Both the position numbers and the translations under genes were made by a program. 46,161 bases of DNA from a virus. The notes under the pieces are model-generated. The model did no database searches and was not told the origin of the DNA. It saw only the letters and a list, made by a program, of their open reading frames with translations. The DNA is taken from positions 1 through 46,161 of IMG/VR virus record IMGVR_UViG_3300038701_001842; one strand, 5' to 3'. Positions 15,554-22,076 of the stretch are shown here, one piece after another (position 1 is the first letter of the stretch; each line of letters begins with the position of its first letter).

Positions 15554-16362
15554 TGGGGCACCTCGTCACCCTCATTCCACAGCACCGCCATATCCGGTCC
15601 GCCATGTAGCCTCCATTGGCGGCCGTCAAACGACGGCACCAGACCCCGACACCAGAGATCTACGGCGGACTGAAACGGGTAGGCCCCAGGATCATGGTCG
15701 ATGTAGGACCACGAGGTGATGCCGGGGAACAGCGACCCGATGTAAGCCCAGACACTGGCCCTGACACTGCCCCCGACACTGTCCCAGACACTGGCCCTGA
15801 CACTGTCTCTGACTCTGCCCCCGACACCGTCCCCGACACTGTCCCAGATACTGTCCCAGATACTGTCCCAGACACCGTCCCAGACACCGTCCCTGACACT
15901 GGCCCAGATACTGTCCCAGACACCGTCCCTGACACTGGCCCAGATACTGTCCCATTGTCGGCACAGGTCAATTGCCTCAGCGTCAATGACGGGGACAATA
16001 GTCCTCGGGTTGAACGGGTCGCATGCCTCCGTGTACTTGAATCCCAGCAACTCGTCCATCCCATAGCGGGCCACCACCCGCACGGATGTCAGTTTCCGGA
16101 ACCCGGCTTTGCGAGGATGGCCGTTGATGTCGGTGACACGTCTGCCTGACACCTCAACCAATGTCGCGTATCGCAGTGGCCCGTGATGCCAGCCGAGGGC
16201 GTCGAGCGGCGTCGGTGACGCGTGCAACACAGCATCACTGCACGTCTCGGCGGGGCGTAGCCTCGGCCCGCCCGTGATCTCGTTCACGGTTCCTGGCGTC
16301 CACAGGGTCGCCTGGTCGTGGAACGAGCGAAGGTTGAAGGTTACGGCTTTCCAGTAGGTCAT
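15550..16362 (-). CDS. Protein with 17 tandem W-D-S-V-type tetrapeptides
   Basis: The product is 270 residues from the ATG at 16362, behind AGGATGGA-type leader motifs. Residues about 1-136 form a globular domain (LGWHHGPLRYATLVEVSGR, then FKYTEACDPFNPRTI). Residues about 137-204 are 17 tandem tetrapeptides of the form [W/R/G][D/A/G][S/G][V/I]. A C-terminal domain rich in Trp and Asp follows (TSWSYIDHDPGAYPF). The repeat comes from a 12-base DNA unit. Similar SVWDSV-type tracts occur in uncharacterised phage proteins; their role is unknown. The protein is coupled to the downstream helicase gene. Confidence 0.75.
   Translation of the reverse strand: MTYWKAVTFNLRSFHDQATLWTPGTVNEITGGPRLRPAETCSDAVLHASPTPLDALGWHHGPLRYATLVEVSGRRVTDINGHPRKAGFRKLTSVRVVARYGMDELLGFKYTEACDPFNPRTIVPVIDAEAIDLCRQWDSIWASVRDGVWDSIWASVRDGVWDGVWDSIWDSIWDSVGDGVGGRVRDSVRASVWDSVGGSVRASVWAYIGSLFPGITSWSYIDHDPGAYPFQSAVDLWCRGLVPSFDGRQWRLHGGPDMAVLWNEGDEVPQ
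15751..15954. repeat. 17 tandem 12-bp units inside a coding region
   Basis: Units such as GACACTGTCCCA and GATACTGTCCCA follow head to tail without interruption, differing at a few positions. Because the period is a multiple of three, several reading frames on both strands stay open across it. Only the minus frame with conserved flanks is the gene. Copy number could vary by slippage. Confidence 0.95.
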
Positions 16363-16384
16363 CGGTCGTCCATCCAGTCCATCC

Positions 16385-16735
16385 TCATTGGTTTTTGTTG
16401 AGTTTGTCGGCGTAGAACCCTGAGACCTTCTCCATCTCATCTTTCGCCTTGACGCAGTCGGCTCTGTATTTCACCAGTTGAGCCTTGTGTTCTTCCTCGT
16501 TCCCAGGCCTCCACAGGGGGATTCGCGGGTAGTGCATCCGAAGAATCTCAAGTGTCCGGTCGCGGCTCTCGACGTCTTGTTGCGTCAACGCCCGCCACTT
16601 CCATCCGCATGTCGGGCAGGTGCATCGGAGGATGTCGGCATCAGGGTCGTAGACGACTCCGGTGGCGTCCGACCCGCACTTCGGGCAGAACAGTCGTTGC
16701 GGGATCCCGGTTGTCCGGGAGGTTCGAGGCTTCAT
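16385..16735 (-). CDS. 116-residue zinc-ribbon protein
   Basis: The start at 16735 is placed seven bases after AAGGA of a GACAAGGATGGA leader; an upstream in-frame ATG lies within that motif. Residues 17-45 read CPKCGSDATGVVYDPDADIL and then CPTCGWKW, a four-cysteine zinc ribbon. A charged helical C-terminal half follows (EEEHKAQLVKYRADCVKAKD). It may bind nucleic acid or RNA polymerase; there is no closer match. Confidence 0.7.
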   Translation of the reverse strand: MKPRTSRTTGIPQRLFCPKCGSDATGVVYDPDADILRCTCPTCGWKWRALTQQDVESRDRTLEILRMHYPRIPLWRPGNEEEHKAQLVKYRADCVKAKDEMEKVSGFYADKLNKNQ

Positions 16736-16779
16736 CGGTCCATCCTTGTCCATCCTCAGTCGGTCAGCAGTCGGATGTC

Positions 16780-16809
16780 AGCATCCCACTGTCTTTGTCG
16801 TTCGTCAAG
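16780..16809 (-). promoter_or_regulatory. Leftward promoter, copy A of a repeated element
   Basis: On the minus strand TTGACG (16808-16803) is followed after 17 bases by GATGCT (16785-16780). The 23-base block 16787-16809 recurs at 17088-17110 with one mismatch, each time upstream of a gene with the GACAAGGATGGA leader. It would drive the zinc-ribbon gene and the helicase operon below it. Confidence 0.5.
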
Positions 16810-16830
16810 CAGGTCCCTGCCCTTGGGGGA

Positions 16831-17040
16831 TTATCGCGCGTCCCCGAAGGCTTCGACAAACTTCACATCGTGACATTTGATGCATTGCATTTCAACAGAT
16901 GTCACTCCGAACAAGATCCGACTCAGCATTTTGATTTCGATGCTGTCGACACTCATCCGGGAGGGATTCAGTGGTGGGGTGTGGTGGCGCCGGACTTCTT
17001 CCCATGAATGTACGCACTTCTTACTAATTCTCATCTTCAT
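16831..17040 (-). CDS. 69-residue AT-richer zinc-finger-like protein
   Basis: The product begins MKMRISKKCVHSWEEV and later has MQCIKCHDVKF, giving a C-x-H-x-W ... C-x-x-C pattern common in tiny phage zinc proteins. AAGGATGGA directly precedes the ATG. The gene is clearly richer in A and T than its neighbours and uses codons rare elsewhere in the window (ATT, AGT, AAG-rich runs), suggesting separate acquisition. It stands alone between two copies of the repeated promoter. Confidence 0.65.
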   Translation of the reverse strand: MKMRISKKCVHSWEEVRRHHTPPLNPSRMSVDSIEIKMLSRILFGVTSVEMQCIKCHDVKFVEAFGDAR

Positions 17041-17080
17041 TCCATCCTTGTCGATCAGCCAACAACATCAGTATTTATCT

Positions 17081-17110
17081 AGTGTCTCACTATCTTTGTC
17101 GTTCGTCAAG
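17081..17110 (-). promoter_or_regulatory. Leftward promoter, copy B of a repeated element
   Basis: On the minus strand TTGACG (17109-17104) is followed after 17 bases by GACACT (17086-17081). The core 17088-17110 matches 16787-16809 at 22 of 23 bases. A 40-base AT-richer leader and GACAAGGATGGA lead to the ATG at 17040. Confidence 0.5.
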
Positions 17111-17122
17111 TCATCCGAGTCG

Positions 17123-17662
17123 TCAATGATCCTCGGTCGGCCCAGCCACTCTCTCCCACCGTTCCACCATCGCCCTGGCCCGCTGTTGCAACGCCCCCGG
17201 CATCGCCGCCACCTGATCCTTGACGTTCTGCAAGGTCTCCAGCAGGTGTGCCATGTCGCCGATCTCCGAGGCATTCACGCACGCCTTCTCGGCCTCATTC
17301 AGATACTCCCGCTGCGCTTCCAGTTCATCGTTCCTCGCCCGCATCTGACTGAGCCGCATCATTATCCCGAGGGTCTGGCCGATCCCGTCGGCCATCCCGT
17401 TGTCGTCGAGGTACTTCAGCCGGTGGAAGCACGCGTCGCGGAAGAACGCCTGCTGGGAGTCGTAGTCGGGGATCTTGCCCTGCTGGACGAGTCTCTGCAC
17501 CGCCGCGTACACCGGCAACGGGATCCTCACGTTCACCCGGATCGCGTTGCCGTCCTTGTCGGAGGTGGCCGTGTAGAACTTGTCGGGCGAGTAGCCGCCG
17601 TCGTCGGTGTTGAGGCCGGTGCGGGGCTGGCGGGGGATGTCTGGCACGGGTCGTAGGGCCAT
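17123..17662 (-). CDS. Ribbon-helix-helix-like DNA-binding protein with helical tail
   Basis: The product is 179 residues, preceded by GACAAGGATGGA. After a 40-residue extended N terminus, residues 41-85 read IRVNVRIPLPVYAAVQRLV followed by DSQQAFFRDACFHRLKYL, a likely ribbon-helix-helix fold. The rest is helical and charged, possibly a coiled-coil oligomerisation domain. It could be an early repressor or DNA organiser. Confidence 0.65.
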   Translation of the reverse strand: MALRPVPDIPRQPRTGLNTDDGGYSPDKFYTATSDKDGNAIRVNVRIPLPVYAAVQRLVQQGKIPDYDSQQAFFRDACFHRLKYLDDNGMADGIGQTLGIMMRLSQMRARNDELEAQREYLNEAEKACVNASEIGDMAHLLETLQNVKDQVAAMPGALQQRARAMVERWERVAGPTEDH

Positions 17663-17772
17663 CAGTCGGTATCCATCCTTGTCACCTCATCGTCTCATCG
17701 GTCGTGTCCGGTGCGTCATTGGACTACCCAGTTTGTCACACCTGCCGACCCCCCCGCCACCCTGCCACCCTG
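17663..17772. other. 110-bp gap without a gene
   Basis: It holds the GACAAGGATGGA leader of the 17123-17662 gene (about 17672-17683) and a C-rich stretch next to the preceding stop. A GTGACA-like -35 is present on the minus strand, but no convincing -10 follows. No other signal was seen. Confidence 0.5.
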
Positions 17773-18057
17773 CTAGACCCCCTTCGCGTACTCTCTGCGT
17801 TCCTCACGCGTCGGGCTGGCCTTCAGCTTCACCCTCGACCGTTTCGCGAACCGGGTCAGCTTCAACGAGATGGTCGGCTGGGACTTGCCGACCAGCCTGG
17901 CGATGTCGGACACGGACAGGTACGGGTCGTCGTTGAGGTATTCGATCGCGAGCCGGCAGAACTCGTCGTTCGCTTCGCTCATCAGCCGGTGATGTTCGGT
18001 GATGCGGTCGTGGACGGACTGCAGGTGTGTGATCTGGGCGGGCGTCATGGAACTCAT
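17773..18057 (-). CDS. Helix-turn-helix DNA-binding protein
   Basis: The product is 94 residues from the ATG at 18057, in an ATGA overlap with the methyltransferase stop. Residues 50-72 read LSVSDIARLVGKSQPTISLK, a clear helix-turn-helix of the homeodomain-like/resolvase type. A basic tail follows (RFAKRSRVKLKASPTREERR). It may regulate the methyltransferase operon, a common arrangement for control proteins; this is inference. Confidence 0.75.
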   Translation of the reverse strand: MSSMTPAQITHLQSVHDRITEHHRLMSEANDEFCRLAIEYLNDDPYLSVSDIARLVGKSQPTISLKLTRFAKRSRVKLKASPTREERREYAKGV

Positions 18058-18971
18058 CGTCGGTGATTCCTTTCGACTGCCACGATCCGTCGGCCGATCC
18101 ATTCGGCGACGTTGACGGTGACCGCGTTGCCCAACTGGCGGTACCGGTGGGTGTCGGCCTGGCCGTTGTCGGTCCAGTGGTCGGGGAAGCCCTGGAGGCG
18201 TTCGCATTCGAGGGGGGTGAGGCATCGCGCCCCTTGCCCGCCGGCCATCACTACGGCGGCACGGTTCTCACCGGTCAACGTGTCGGCTAGTTCGTATCTG
18301 GCGGTAACTTTGCGGCGACGGGAATCAAACCCGATAGCAGCCCAGGGACGATAGTGGCTATCGGCCGTGTCGCCCGGTCCAGCACTCCCGCCGCGGCCTT
18401 CGGACTCAGAAAGTACTTCCCAGCCACCTCCCCGGTCTCCAAGACATCCGACAATGAACACTCGACGGCGTCGCTGGGGGACTCCGAAGTATCGACTGTC
18501 CAGTACCCGCCATCCCACGCCATACCCGAGGTCGGCCAGCGTCCCGACGACGGTTGCCATGTCTGCGCCCCGGTTGGAGGACAAGAGCCCGGGGACGTTC
18601 TCGATGACGACCCACCGGGGTCCGAGTTCGTCGATGATCCTCGCGTATTCGTACCAGAGTCCTGACCTGTCACCTGACAATCCTTTCCTGTCCTTGTGTT
18701 TCGAGTTCGCCAACGAGATGTCCTGGCAGGGGAACCCGCCACAGAGAATGTCGACGGGGGGAGGTGGCGACGTGGGGGTGATCGTGGTGACGTCGCCGAG
18801 GTTCGGGACCCGCGGCCAGTGGCCTGCCAGCACCGCCGATGCCTTGTCGTCCACTTCGGCCTGCCAGGCGACTTGCATCCCGGCACGCTCGAATCCGAGG
18901 TCGAAACCTCCGATGCCGGTGAACAGGCTGCCGACGCGTAGTTCATATTCAGTCAGACCGTGTTCCGTCAT
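18054..18971 (-). CDS. DNA (cytosine-5) methyltransferase
   Basis: The product is 305 residues from the ATG at 18971. All core C5-methyltransferase motifs are present. Motif I is SLFTGIGGFDLGFERAG (15-31); motif IV is GGFPCQDIS with catalytic C82. Motif VI is ENV (124-126) and motif VIII is QRRRR (166-170). Motif IX is LTPLECERLQGFPDHWT (251-267) and motif X is RQLGNAVTV (278-286). The target-recognition region (about 175-245) is short, so specificity cannot be read. No restriction enzyme is nearby, so it probably protects phage DNA from host restriction. It is coupled to genes on both sides. Confidence 0.95.
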   Translation of the reverse strand: MTEHGLTEYELRVGSLFTGIGGFDLGFERAGMQVAWQAEVDDKASAVLAGHWPRVPNLGDVTTITPTSPPPPVDILCGGFPCQDISLANSKHKDRKGLSGDRSGLWYEYARIIDELGPRWVVIENVPGLLSSNRGADMATVVGTLADLGYGVGWRVLDSRYFGVPQRRRRVFIVGCLGDRGGGWEVLSESEGRGGSAGPGDTADSHYRPWAAIGFDSRRRKVTARYELADTLTGENRAAVVMAGGQGARCLTPLECERLQGFPDHWTDNGQADTHRYRQLGNAVTVNVAEWIGRRIVAVERNHRR

Positions 18972-19249
18972 GTCCTCCCCTTCCCCAGTTCCCCGATCCA
19001 CAGCCAGCCCCCGCCACTCGCCTCGTCGTTCGTCCGCCGGCACCATCTCAACTCCGCGGCCACCTCGATGGCGCGTGTGGCGACCGGGATACCCACCCGG
19101 GCGAAGGTGGCGACCTGGGTCGCCGAAAACGCGACCCTGCCGCCGGACAGTTGCGCTACGTATCTAGCCGCGTGGACGACCTCGGCGGGGAGCTCGTCGG
19201 CCAGGGAGGCTAGTTGCTCACCGACTTTCTTCGGTCCTGGGCGTGCCAT
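18968..19249 (-). CDS. 93-residue winged-helix-like protein
   Basis: The product has a helical N terminus (ELPAEVVHAARYVAQLSGG) and a possible helix-turn-helix (FSATQVATFARVGIPVATRA). A Trp-rich wing (GGGWLWIGEL) follows. ATGA overlaps exist on both sides. The gene is flanked by short direct repeats (TTCAGTCAGACCG at 18948 and 19276), so it may be an inserted cassette. No family was recognised. Confidence 0.6.
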   Translation of the reverse strand: MARPGPKKVGEQLASLADELPAEVVHAARYVAQLSGGRVAFSATQVATFARVGIPVATRAIEVAAELRWCRRTNDEASGGGWLWIGELGKGRT

Positions 19250-19467
19250 CAGTCGCCACCTCCGCGCAGTACGGATTCAGTCAGACCGTATTCAGTCAGA
19301 CGACTTTGGGTCGCGGGCGCGGGCGCGGGCGCGGGGGCGGGTGGGCTGCCCGGGTCACCGCCAGGGTCCCCGCTCCGGTCCTCATCGCACCATCGGCACG
19401 TCTCCGGCGCGTCGAAGTGCGCGCCAGGGTCACACCTCCAGCACGGTCCTTCGCCGGCGCCGGTCAC
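19249..19467 (-). CDS. 72-residue Cys- and Pro-Ala-rich protein
   Basis: The GTG start at 19467 forms a GTGA overlap with the upstream stop; a GTG at 19506 would overlap by 42 bases. CWRC and CRWC pairs at the N terminus could hold zinc. A Pro-Ala linker (PPAPAPAPAPA) follows. The tail SRLTEYGLTES is encoded by a duplicated 15-base sequence that also encodes the methyltransferase N terminus. Confidence 0.5.
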   Translation of the reverse strand: MTGAGEGPCWRCDPGAHFDAPETCRWCDEDRSGDPGGDPGSPPAPAPAPAPATQSRLTEYGLTESVLRGGGD

Positions 19468-19649
19468 GGGCCCGTCTCGATCGGTGGCGGACACTGGCCC
19501 TGACACGTCTCCACGGGTCGGTCCTGCCAGTCACCGAGGTCGGGCCGCGCCCCGTTGATCCCGAGCGCGATGATGAGGAGGAGGGCCGTCCAGGCCACCG
19601 CGACCAGGACGCCCTGCCAGAATCGCGGGATGATCAGCGGGCGCGTCAT
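19464..19649 (-). CDS. 61-residue single-span membrane protein
   Basis: The ATG at 19649 lies in an ATGA overlap. Residues 10-33 (FWQGVLVAVAWTALLLIIAL) form one membrane helix with a basic N terminus, so the C terminus probably faces outward. The short tail has two cysteines (CQGQC). Function is unknown. Confidence 0.6.
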   Translation of the reverse strand: MTRPLIIPRFWQGVLVAVAWTALLLIIALGINGARPDLGDWQDRPVETCQGQCPPPIETGP

Positions 19650-19804
19650 GGCCGCCACGTCCTGACAATCACCTCGGCGCCCATCAGTGCACGTTTCCGG
19701 CGCGTGAGCCGGGGATCTTGACCAGGCCGGCCGACAGTCTTGCGCGTCGCGAGCTCTACCGCGTCGAGTTCTACGCGTAGGAACGTCAACGCGTGCCGGG
19801 CCAT
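19646..19804 (-). CDS. 52-residue basic early protein
   Basis: A 53-codon frame exactly fills the gap between its neighbours with ATGA overlaps at both ends. The product starts MARHALTFLRVELDAVELAT and ends basic (RLTRRKRALMGAEVIVRTW). No family was recognised. The perfect coupling is the main evidence. Confidence 0.6.
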   Translation of the reverse strand: MARHALTFLRVELDAVELATRKTVGRPGQDPRLTRRKRALMGAEVIVRTWRP

Positions 19805-20187
19805 CATGTCCGCGTCTCCGCGTGCGGGTCGAGGTCTTCCAGCGCGGCTATCTGCGCGGCGACCGTATCAGGGTCCTCGCCTGTGAGCCCGAACGCCTGG
19901 CGCCTCTGGGCGATCGTGAGGCGTTCATAGAGCTCTGGCATGGCGTCGGCGCGGCGTTCATCCTGCGCGGCGACACCGGCTCCGAACCCATCATCTCGAC
20001 CCGCGTCGTATCCGTCGTCGTAGCGCTTCGCGGCGTAGTCGAGTGCTAGGGCCTCGCACTCGTCGATCGCCGCTAGTAGTCCACCGACTGCCGCGGCGTA
20101 CCCTGGCGCGTCTTCCAGCCTGGCCGCGGCGTCGCGTAGTTGCTGCCACGCGCGCCGGTCACTGTCACGTTTCCATTGTGTTGCCAT
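19804..20187 (-). CDS. 127-residue helical early protein
   Basis: The product begins MATQWKRDSDRRAWQQLRDA and is mainly helical, with an acidic Gly/Asp stretch (YDDGYDAGRDDGFGAG). The leader contains AAGGATGGGAG, with GGGAG eight bases before the ATG. It is the first gene after structured element 1 (20215-20276). Function is unknown. Confidence 0.65.
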   Translation of the reverse strand: MATQWKRDSDRRAWQQLRDAAARLEDAPGYAAAVGGLLAAIDECEALALDYAAKRYDDGYDAGRDDGFGAGVAAQDERRADAMPELYERLTIAQRRQAFGLTGEDPDTVAAQIAALEDLDPHAETRT

Positions 20188-20214
20188 GTCCTAGTCTCCC
20201 ATCCTTGCTGCTGG

Positions 20215-20276
20215 CACCGGTCGGTACCGGGAACCCCTACCACTCTTGCGGTAGGGGGACCCGCTAGCTACCGGTG
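20215..20276 (-). ncRNA. Structured intergenic element, copy 1
   Basis: An outer stem of seven pairs (CACCGGT 20215-20221 with ACCGGTG 20270-20276) encloses a middle stem (CGGG 20228-20231 with CCCG 20260-20263). A 2x2 internal loop leads to an inner stem of eight pairs (CCCCTACC 20234-20241 with GGTAGGGG 20250-20257) and an eight-base loop. A diverged copy at 21299-21357 keeps the pairing. It lies between the stop of the 193-residue gene and the leader of the 127-residue gene. It could be a leader switch, processing site or terminator (there is no U tract). Confidence 0.6.
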
Positions 20277-20286
20277 GAGTCCCTAC

Positions 20287-20868
20287 CTACCTCACCTCCG
20301 ATCCGGCCCAGCTTGCAAGCTCTCCACACGCGTACTCCCAGCCGATGAATCCCCAACAACTGTCGCCAATGTCGAGCCGCCCGCCGATGGACCCTTCCAC
20401 GGGCACAAGCTCCACGACTCCGTACACCTCGCCGCGCATCCATGCTCCGCACTCAGTCAGGAACCCAGCGACCGCGGCGTCGGGATCGGTCCAGTCGTCG
20501 TCCAGTGTCAGGACATGGGTCGCGTATCCGATCCGGTCTCCGTCGCTGTCAGGGTCGGGAACGTCGGCCCGGTACGCGTAGGGCTGGGTTCCGCCGCCGA
20601 TCATCAGTGGATACTGTCGCGGTTCTAGGTCATTCCAGTCGAGTGGTCCGCCCCGGCCCCGATTGAGTTCGGTCAGGGTCCAGCCTTCCAGGTCGGCTGG
20701 GTCGACGTGCTGACTATCCATGTCATCGGCCAGATAGACCCATCTACCGTCGCCGCAGTCCACTATCTCCCCGACCGGTTCCGGTACCGGACTGGCGATG
20801 TCGAGTCGGACACCTTCATCAGTCATCAGGTGGTAGTTCGTCGTCGTTGTGATCGTGGGCGCGTTCAT
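20287..20868 (-). CDS. 193-residue acidic early protein, unknown
   Basis: The product begins MNAPTITTTTNYHLMTDEGV and is very acidic, with VPDPDSDGDRIGYATHVL and TLDDDWTDPDAAVAGFL. The acidic, elongated character recalls DNA-mimic anti-restriction proteins, but no family motif was seen, so this is only a guess. A GAGGATGGG motif precedes the ATG, which overlaps the upstream stop. Confidence 0.65.
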   Translation of the reverse strand: MNAPTITTTTNYHLMTDEGVRLDIASPVPEPVGEIVDCGDGRWVYLADDMDSQHVDPADLEGWTLTELNRGRGGPLDWNDLEPRQYPLMIGGGTQPYAYRADVPDPDSDGDRIGYATHVLTLDDDWTDPDAAVAGFLTECGAWMRGEVYGVVELVPVEGSIGGRLDIGDSCWGFIGWEYACGELASWAGSEVR

Positions 20869-21263
20869 CGGGACCCATCCTCGGCCATGTCCAGTAGCGT
20901 CCAGACCAGCCGCGACGCGATCAGGTAGAGACAGACGCCGGCTTGTGCGCCCATGTCACTGTCCCCCGTCCCGAGCTCTTCCGGGTCTTCCTGCCACGCG
21001 GCCAGGTCCACGAATTCCTGCCACCTTTGGTACGTGTAGATGTTCGGGGCCCTATCGGCCAGTTCGTGAGCTATGTCGCCTTCGCGGATGTCGTCCACCG
21101 TCTCGTCTTTGAGTGCTTCCACCACCGCGTCCCGAACGTTCATGAGCATCCGCGCCCCGGGACTTTCGAGAGTGTCCGGAGTGCCACAGTCGGCCATGTT
21201 GGCCAGTTGATATGCGTTCAACGCGGCGAGTTCCCTTACCGCGTCCCGTGTCGTTGTGTCCAT
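20865..21263 (-). CDS. 132-residue acidic early protein, unknown
   Basis: The start at 21263 gives MDTTTRDAVRELAALNAYQL. The product is helical and acidic, with one hydrophobic segment near the C terminus (GVCLYLIASRLVWTLLDMAE). AGGGATGGACCG precedes the ATG, and the first codons (ATGGACACAACG) match the start of the 21350-21763 gene. It is the first gene after structured element 2. Confidence 0.65.
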   Translation of the reverse strand: MDTTTRDAVRELAALNAYQLANMADCGTPDTLESPGARMLMNVRDAVVEALKDETVDDIREGDIAHELADRAPNIYTYQRWQEFVDLAAWQEDPEELGTGDSDMGAQAGVCLYLIASRLVWTLLDMAEDGSR

Positions 21264-21298
21264 CGGTCCATCCCTACTAGTCGTCTTCAGTCCATCGG

Positions 21299-21357
21299 CA
21301 CCGGTCGGCACCGCGAAACCCACCACCTAGGCGATGGGCAACGCGCTGACTACCGGC
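21299..21357 (-). ncRNA. Structured intergenic element, copy 2
   Basis: This is homologous to 20215-20276 (shared CACCGGTCGG-ACCG-GAA flank). The outer stem CCGGT/ACCGG (21301-21305 with 21352-21356) includes the upstream stop codon. The middle stem is CGCG/CGCG (21312-21315 with 21342-21345) where copy 1 has CGGG/CCCG, a compensated change. The inner stem (21319-21338) pairs best as minus-strand RNA, CCCAUCGC with GUGGUGGG including G-U pairs. This indicates that the leftward transcript is the folded molecule. Confidence 0.55.
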
Positions 21358-21763
21358 AGACCTGGCGATCCCTACCGGCCCGGATGTCGCGGGCCCGGGC
21401 CGACATCTCATCGGACAACCTGACCCCCATGGACCGCGCCGGGTCCCCGTGGGGATGCATCCGGGCTTGTGTGAGGACCTCGGCGGCGATCGCATCCGCG
21501 TGGTCTGCACTCTCGGCGACGGTTGGCCGTGTCGGGCCCCAGTGTCGGAACCGTGACCGGAACGTGTCGCTGTGGTGGTCGAGCGCTTCGGCGCGGCTCT
21601 CCCATCGGCCCAGTGTCGTGGAGTGCACGCTTGCAACTGTGAGGGCGTCACCCCATCGGATCAGCGCGGATCGGCCGTCCCATGTCCAGCCAAGGACCTC
21701 GGCGCCATCGTACTGCGTCACGGTCCGCTCAATCGGGCTGGGTGCTGGTGTCGTTGTGTCCAT
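21350..21763 (-). CDS. 137-residue early protein, unknown
   Basis: The product starts MDTTTPAPSPIERTVTQYDG. The N-terminal half looks beta-rich (VLGWTWDGRSALIRWGDALT) and the C-terminal half helical and basic. The start region, ATGGACACAACGAC, resembles that of the 20865-21263 gene, so the initiation signal has been duplicated. Function is unknown. Confidence 0.65.
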   Translation of the reverse strand: MDTTTPAPSPIERTVTQYDGAEVLGWTWDGRSALIRWGDALTVASVHSTTLGRWESRAEALDHHSDTFRSRFRHWGPTRPTVAESADHADAIAAEVLTQARMHPHGDPARSMGVRLSDEMSARARDIRAGRDRQVCR

Positions 21764-21766
21764 CGG

Positions 21767-22000
21767 TCAGATCCCCTCCGGTCGCGTCGTGGTGACGGTG
21801 TCGCGGCGATGCTTCGGCCCGGTCGTAATCCGCGGCGTCTTGTGGTGGCGGATGCGGCTCGGGGTCGGCCCGTCCAGATCCACGTCTGTGAAGCTGACCC
21901 CCCACTCGGTGTCGCACTCGGCGATGCAAGCCGCCCACGTACCGGCGTAGGCGCACCGCACGTAGTAGAGGACTTCGGTCCCCTCGGTCACTGTGTCCAT
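21767..22000 (-). CDS. 77-residue early protein, first gene of a leftward unit
   Basis: The start at 22000 gives MDTVTEGTEVLYYVRCAYAG, preceded by AAGGGATGGGAC. Two or three cysteines occur in a compact alpha/beta sequence (CIAECDTEWGVSF), followed by a basic tail. It is the first gene downstream of the promoter at 22048-22076, so it is probably made early and strongly. Function is unknown. Confidence 0.6.
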   Translation of the reverse strand: MDTVTEGTEVLYYVRCAYAGTWAACIAECDTEWGVSFTDVDLDGPTPSRIRHHKTPRITTGPKHRRDTVTTTRPEGI

Positions 22001-22017
22001 GTCCCATCCCTTCAGTC

Positions 22018-22034
22018 TGGCAGGCCGGTCCTGC
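22018..22034 (-). other. Leader hairpin upstream of the 77-residue gene
   Basis: GGCAGG-CCGGT-CCTGCC (plus strand) forms a six-pair hairpin with a five-base loop. It lies between the promoter and the ribosome-binding site, within the 48-base leader. Confidence 0.5.
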
Positions 22035-22047
22035 CCGCACACCAAAG

Positions 22048-22076
22048 ACCTTATAGCACCTGCTATACCCCGTCAA
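22048..22076 (-). promoter_or_regulatory. Leftward early promoter with overlapping operator
   Basis: On the minus strand TTGACG (22076-22071) is followed after 17 bases by TAAGGT (22053-22048), with TATAAG as an alternative -10. The inverted repeat TATAGCA-CC-TGCTATA (22052-22067) lies between and over the promoter elements, where a dimeric repressor would block RNA polymerase. The ribbon-helix-helix proteins encoded upstream are candidate binders. Confidence 0.65.

Noticed and set aside
15751-15954. Possible CRISPR array
   Set aside because: Units are contiguous 12-mers with no unique spacers, inside a gene; no cas genes are present.
15616-16149. PDTVPDTGPDT-type repeat protein on the plus strand, and SGTVSGPV-type frames on the minus strand
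   Set aside because: The 12-base tandem array keeps several frames open. Only the WDSV frame has a proper start, leader and non-repetitive domains, and couples to the helicase gene.
20215-20276. tRNA gene
   Set aside because: The fold has three nested stems rather than a cloverleaf, and no anticodon arm or CCA-type end is seen. No tRNA was found elsewhere either.
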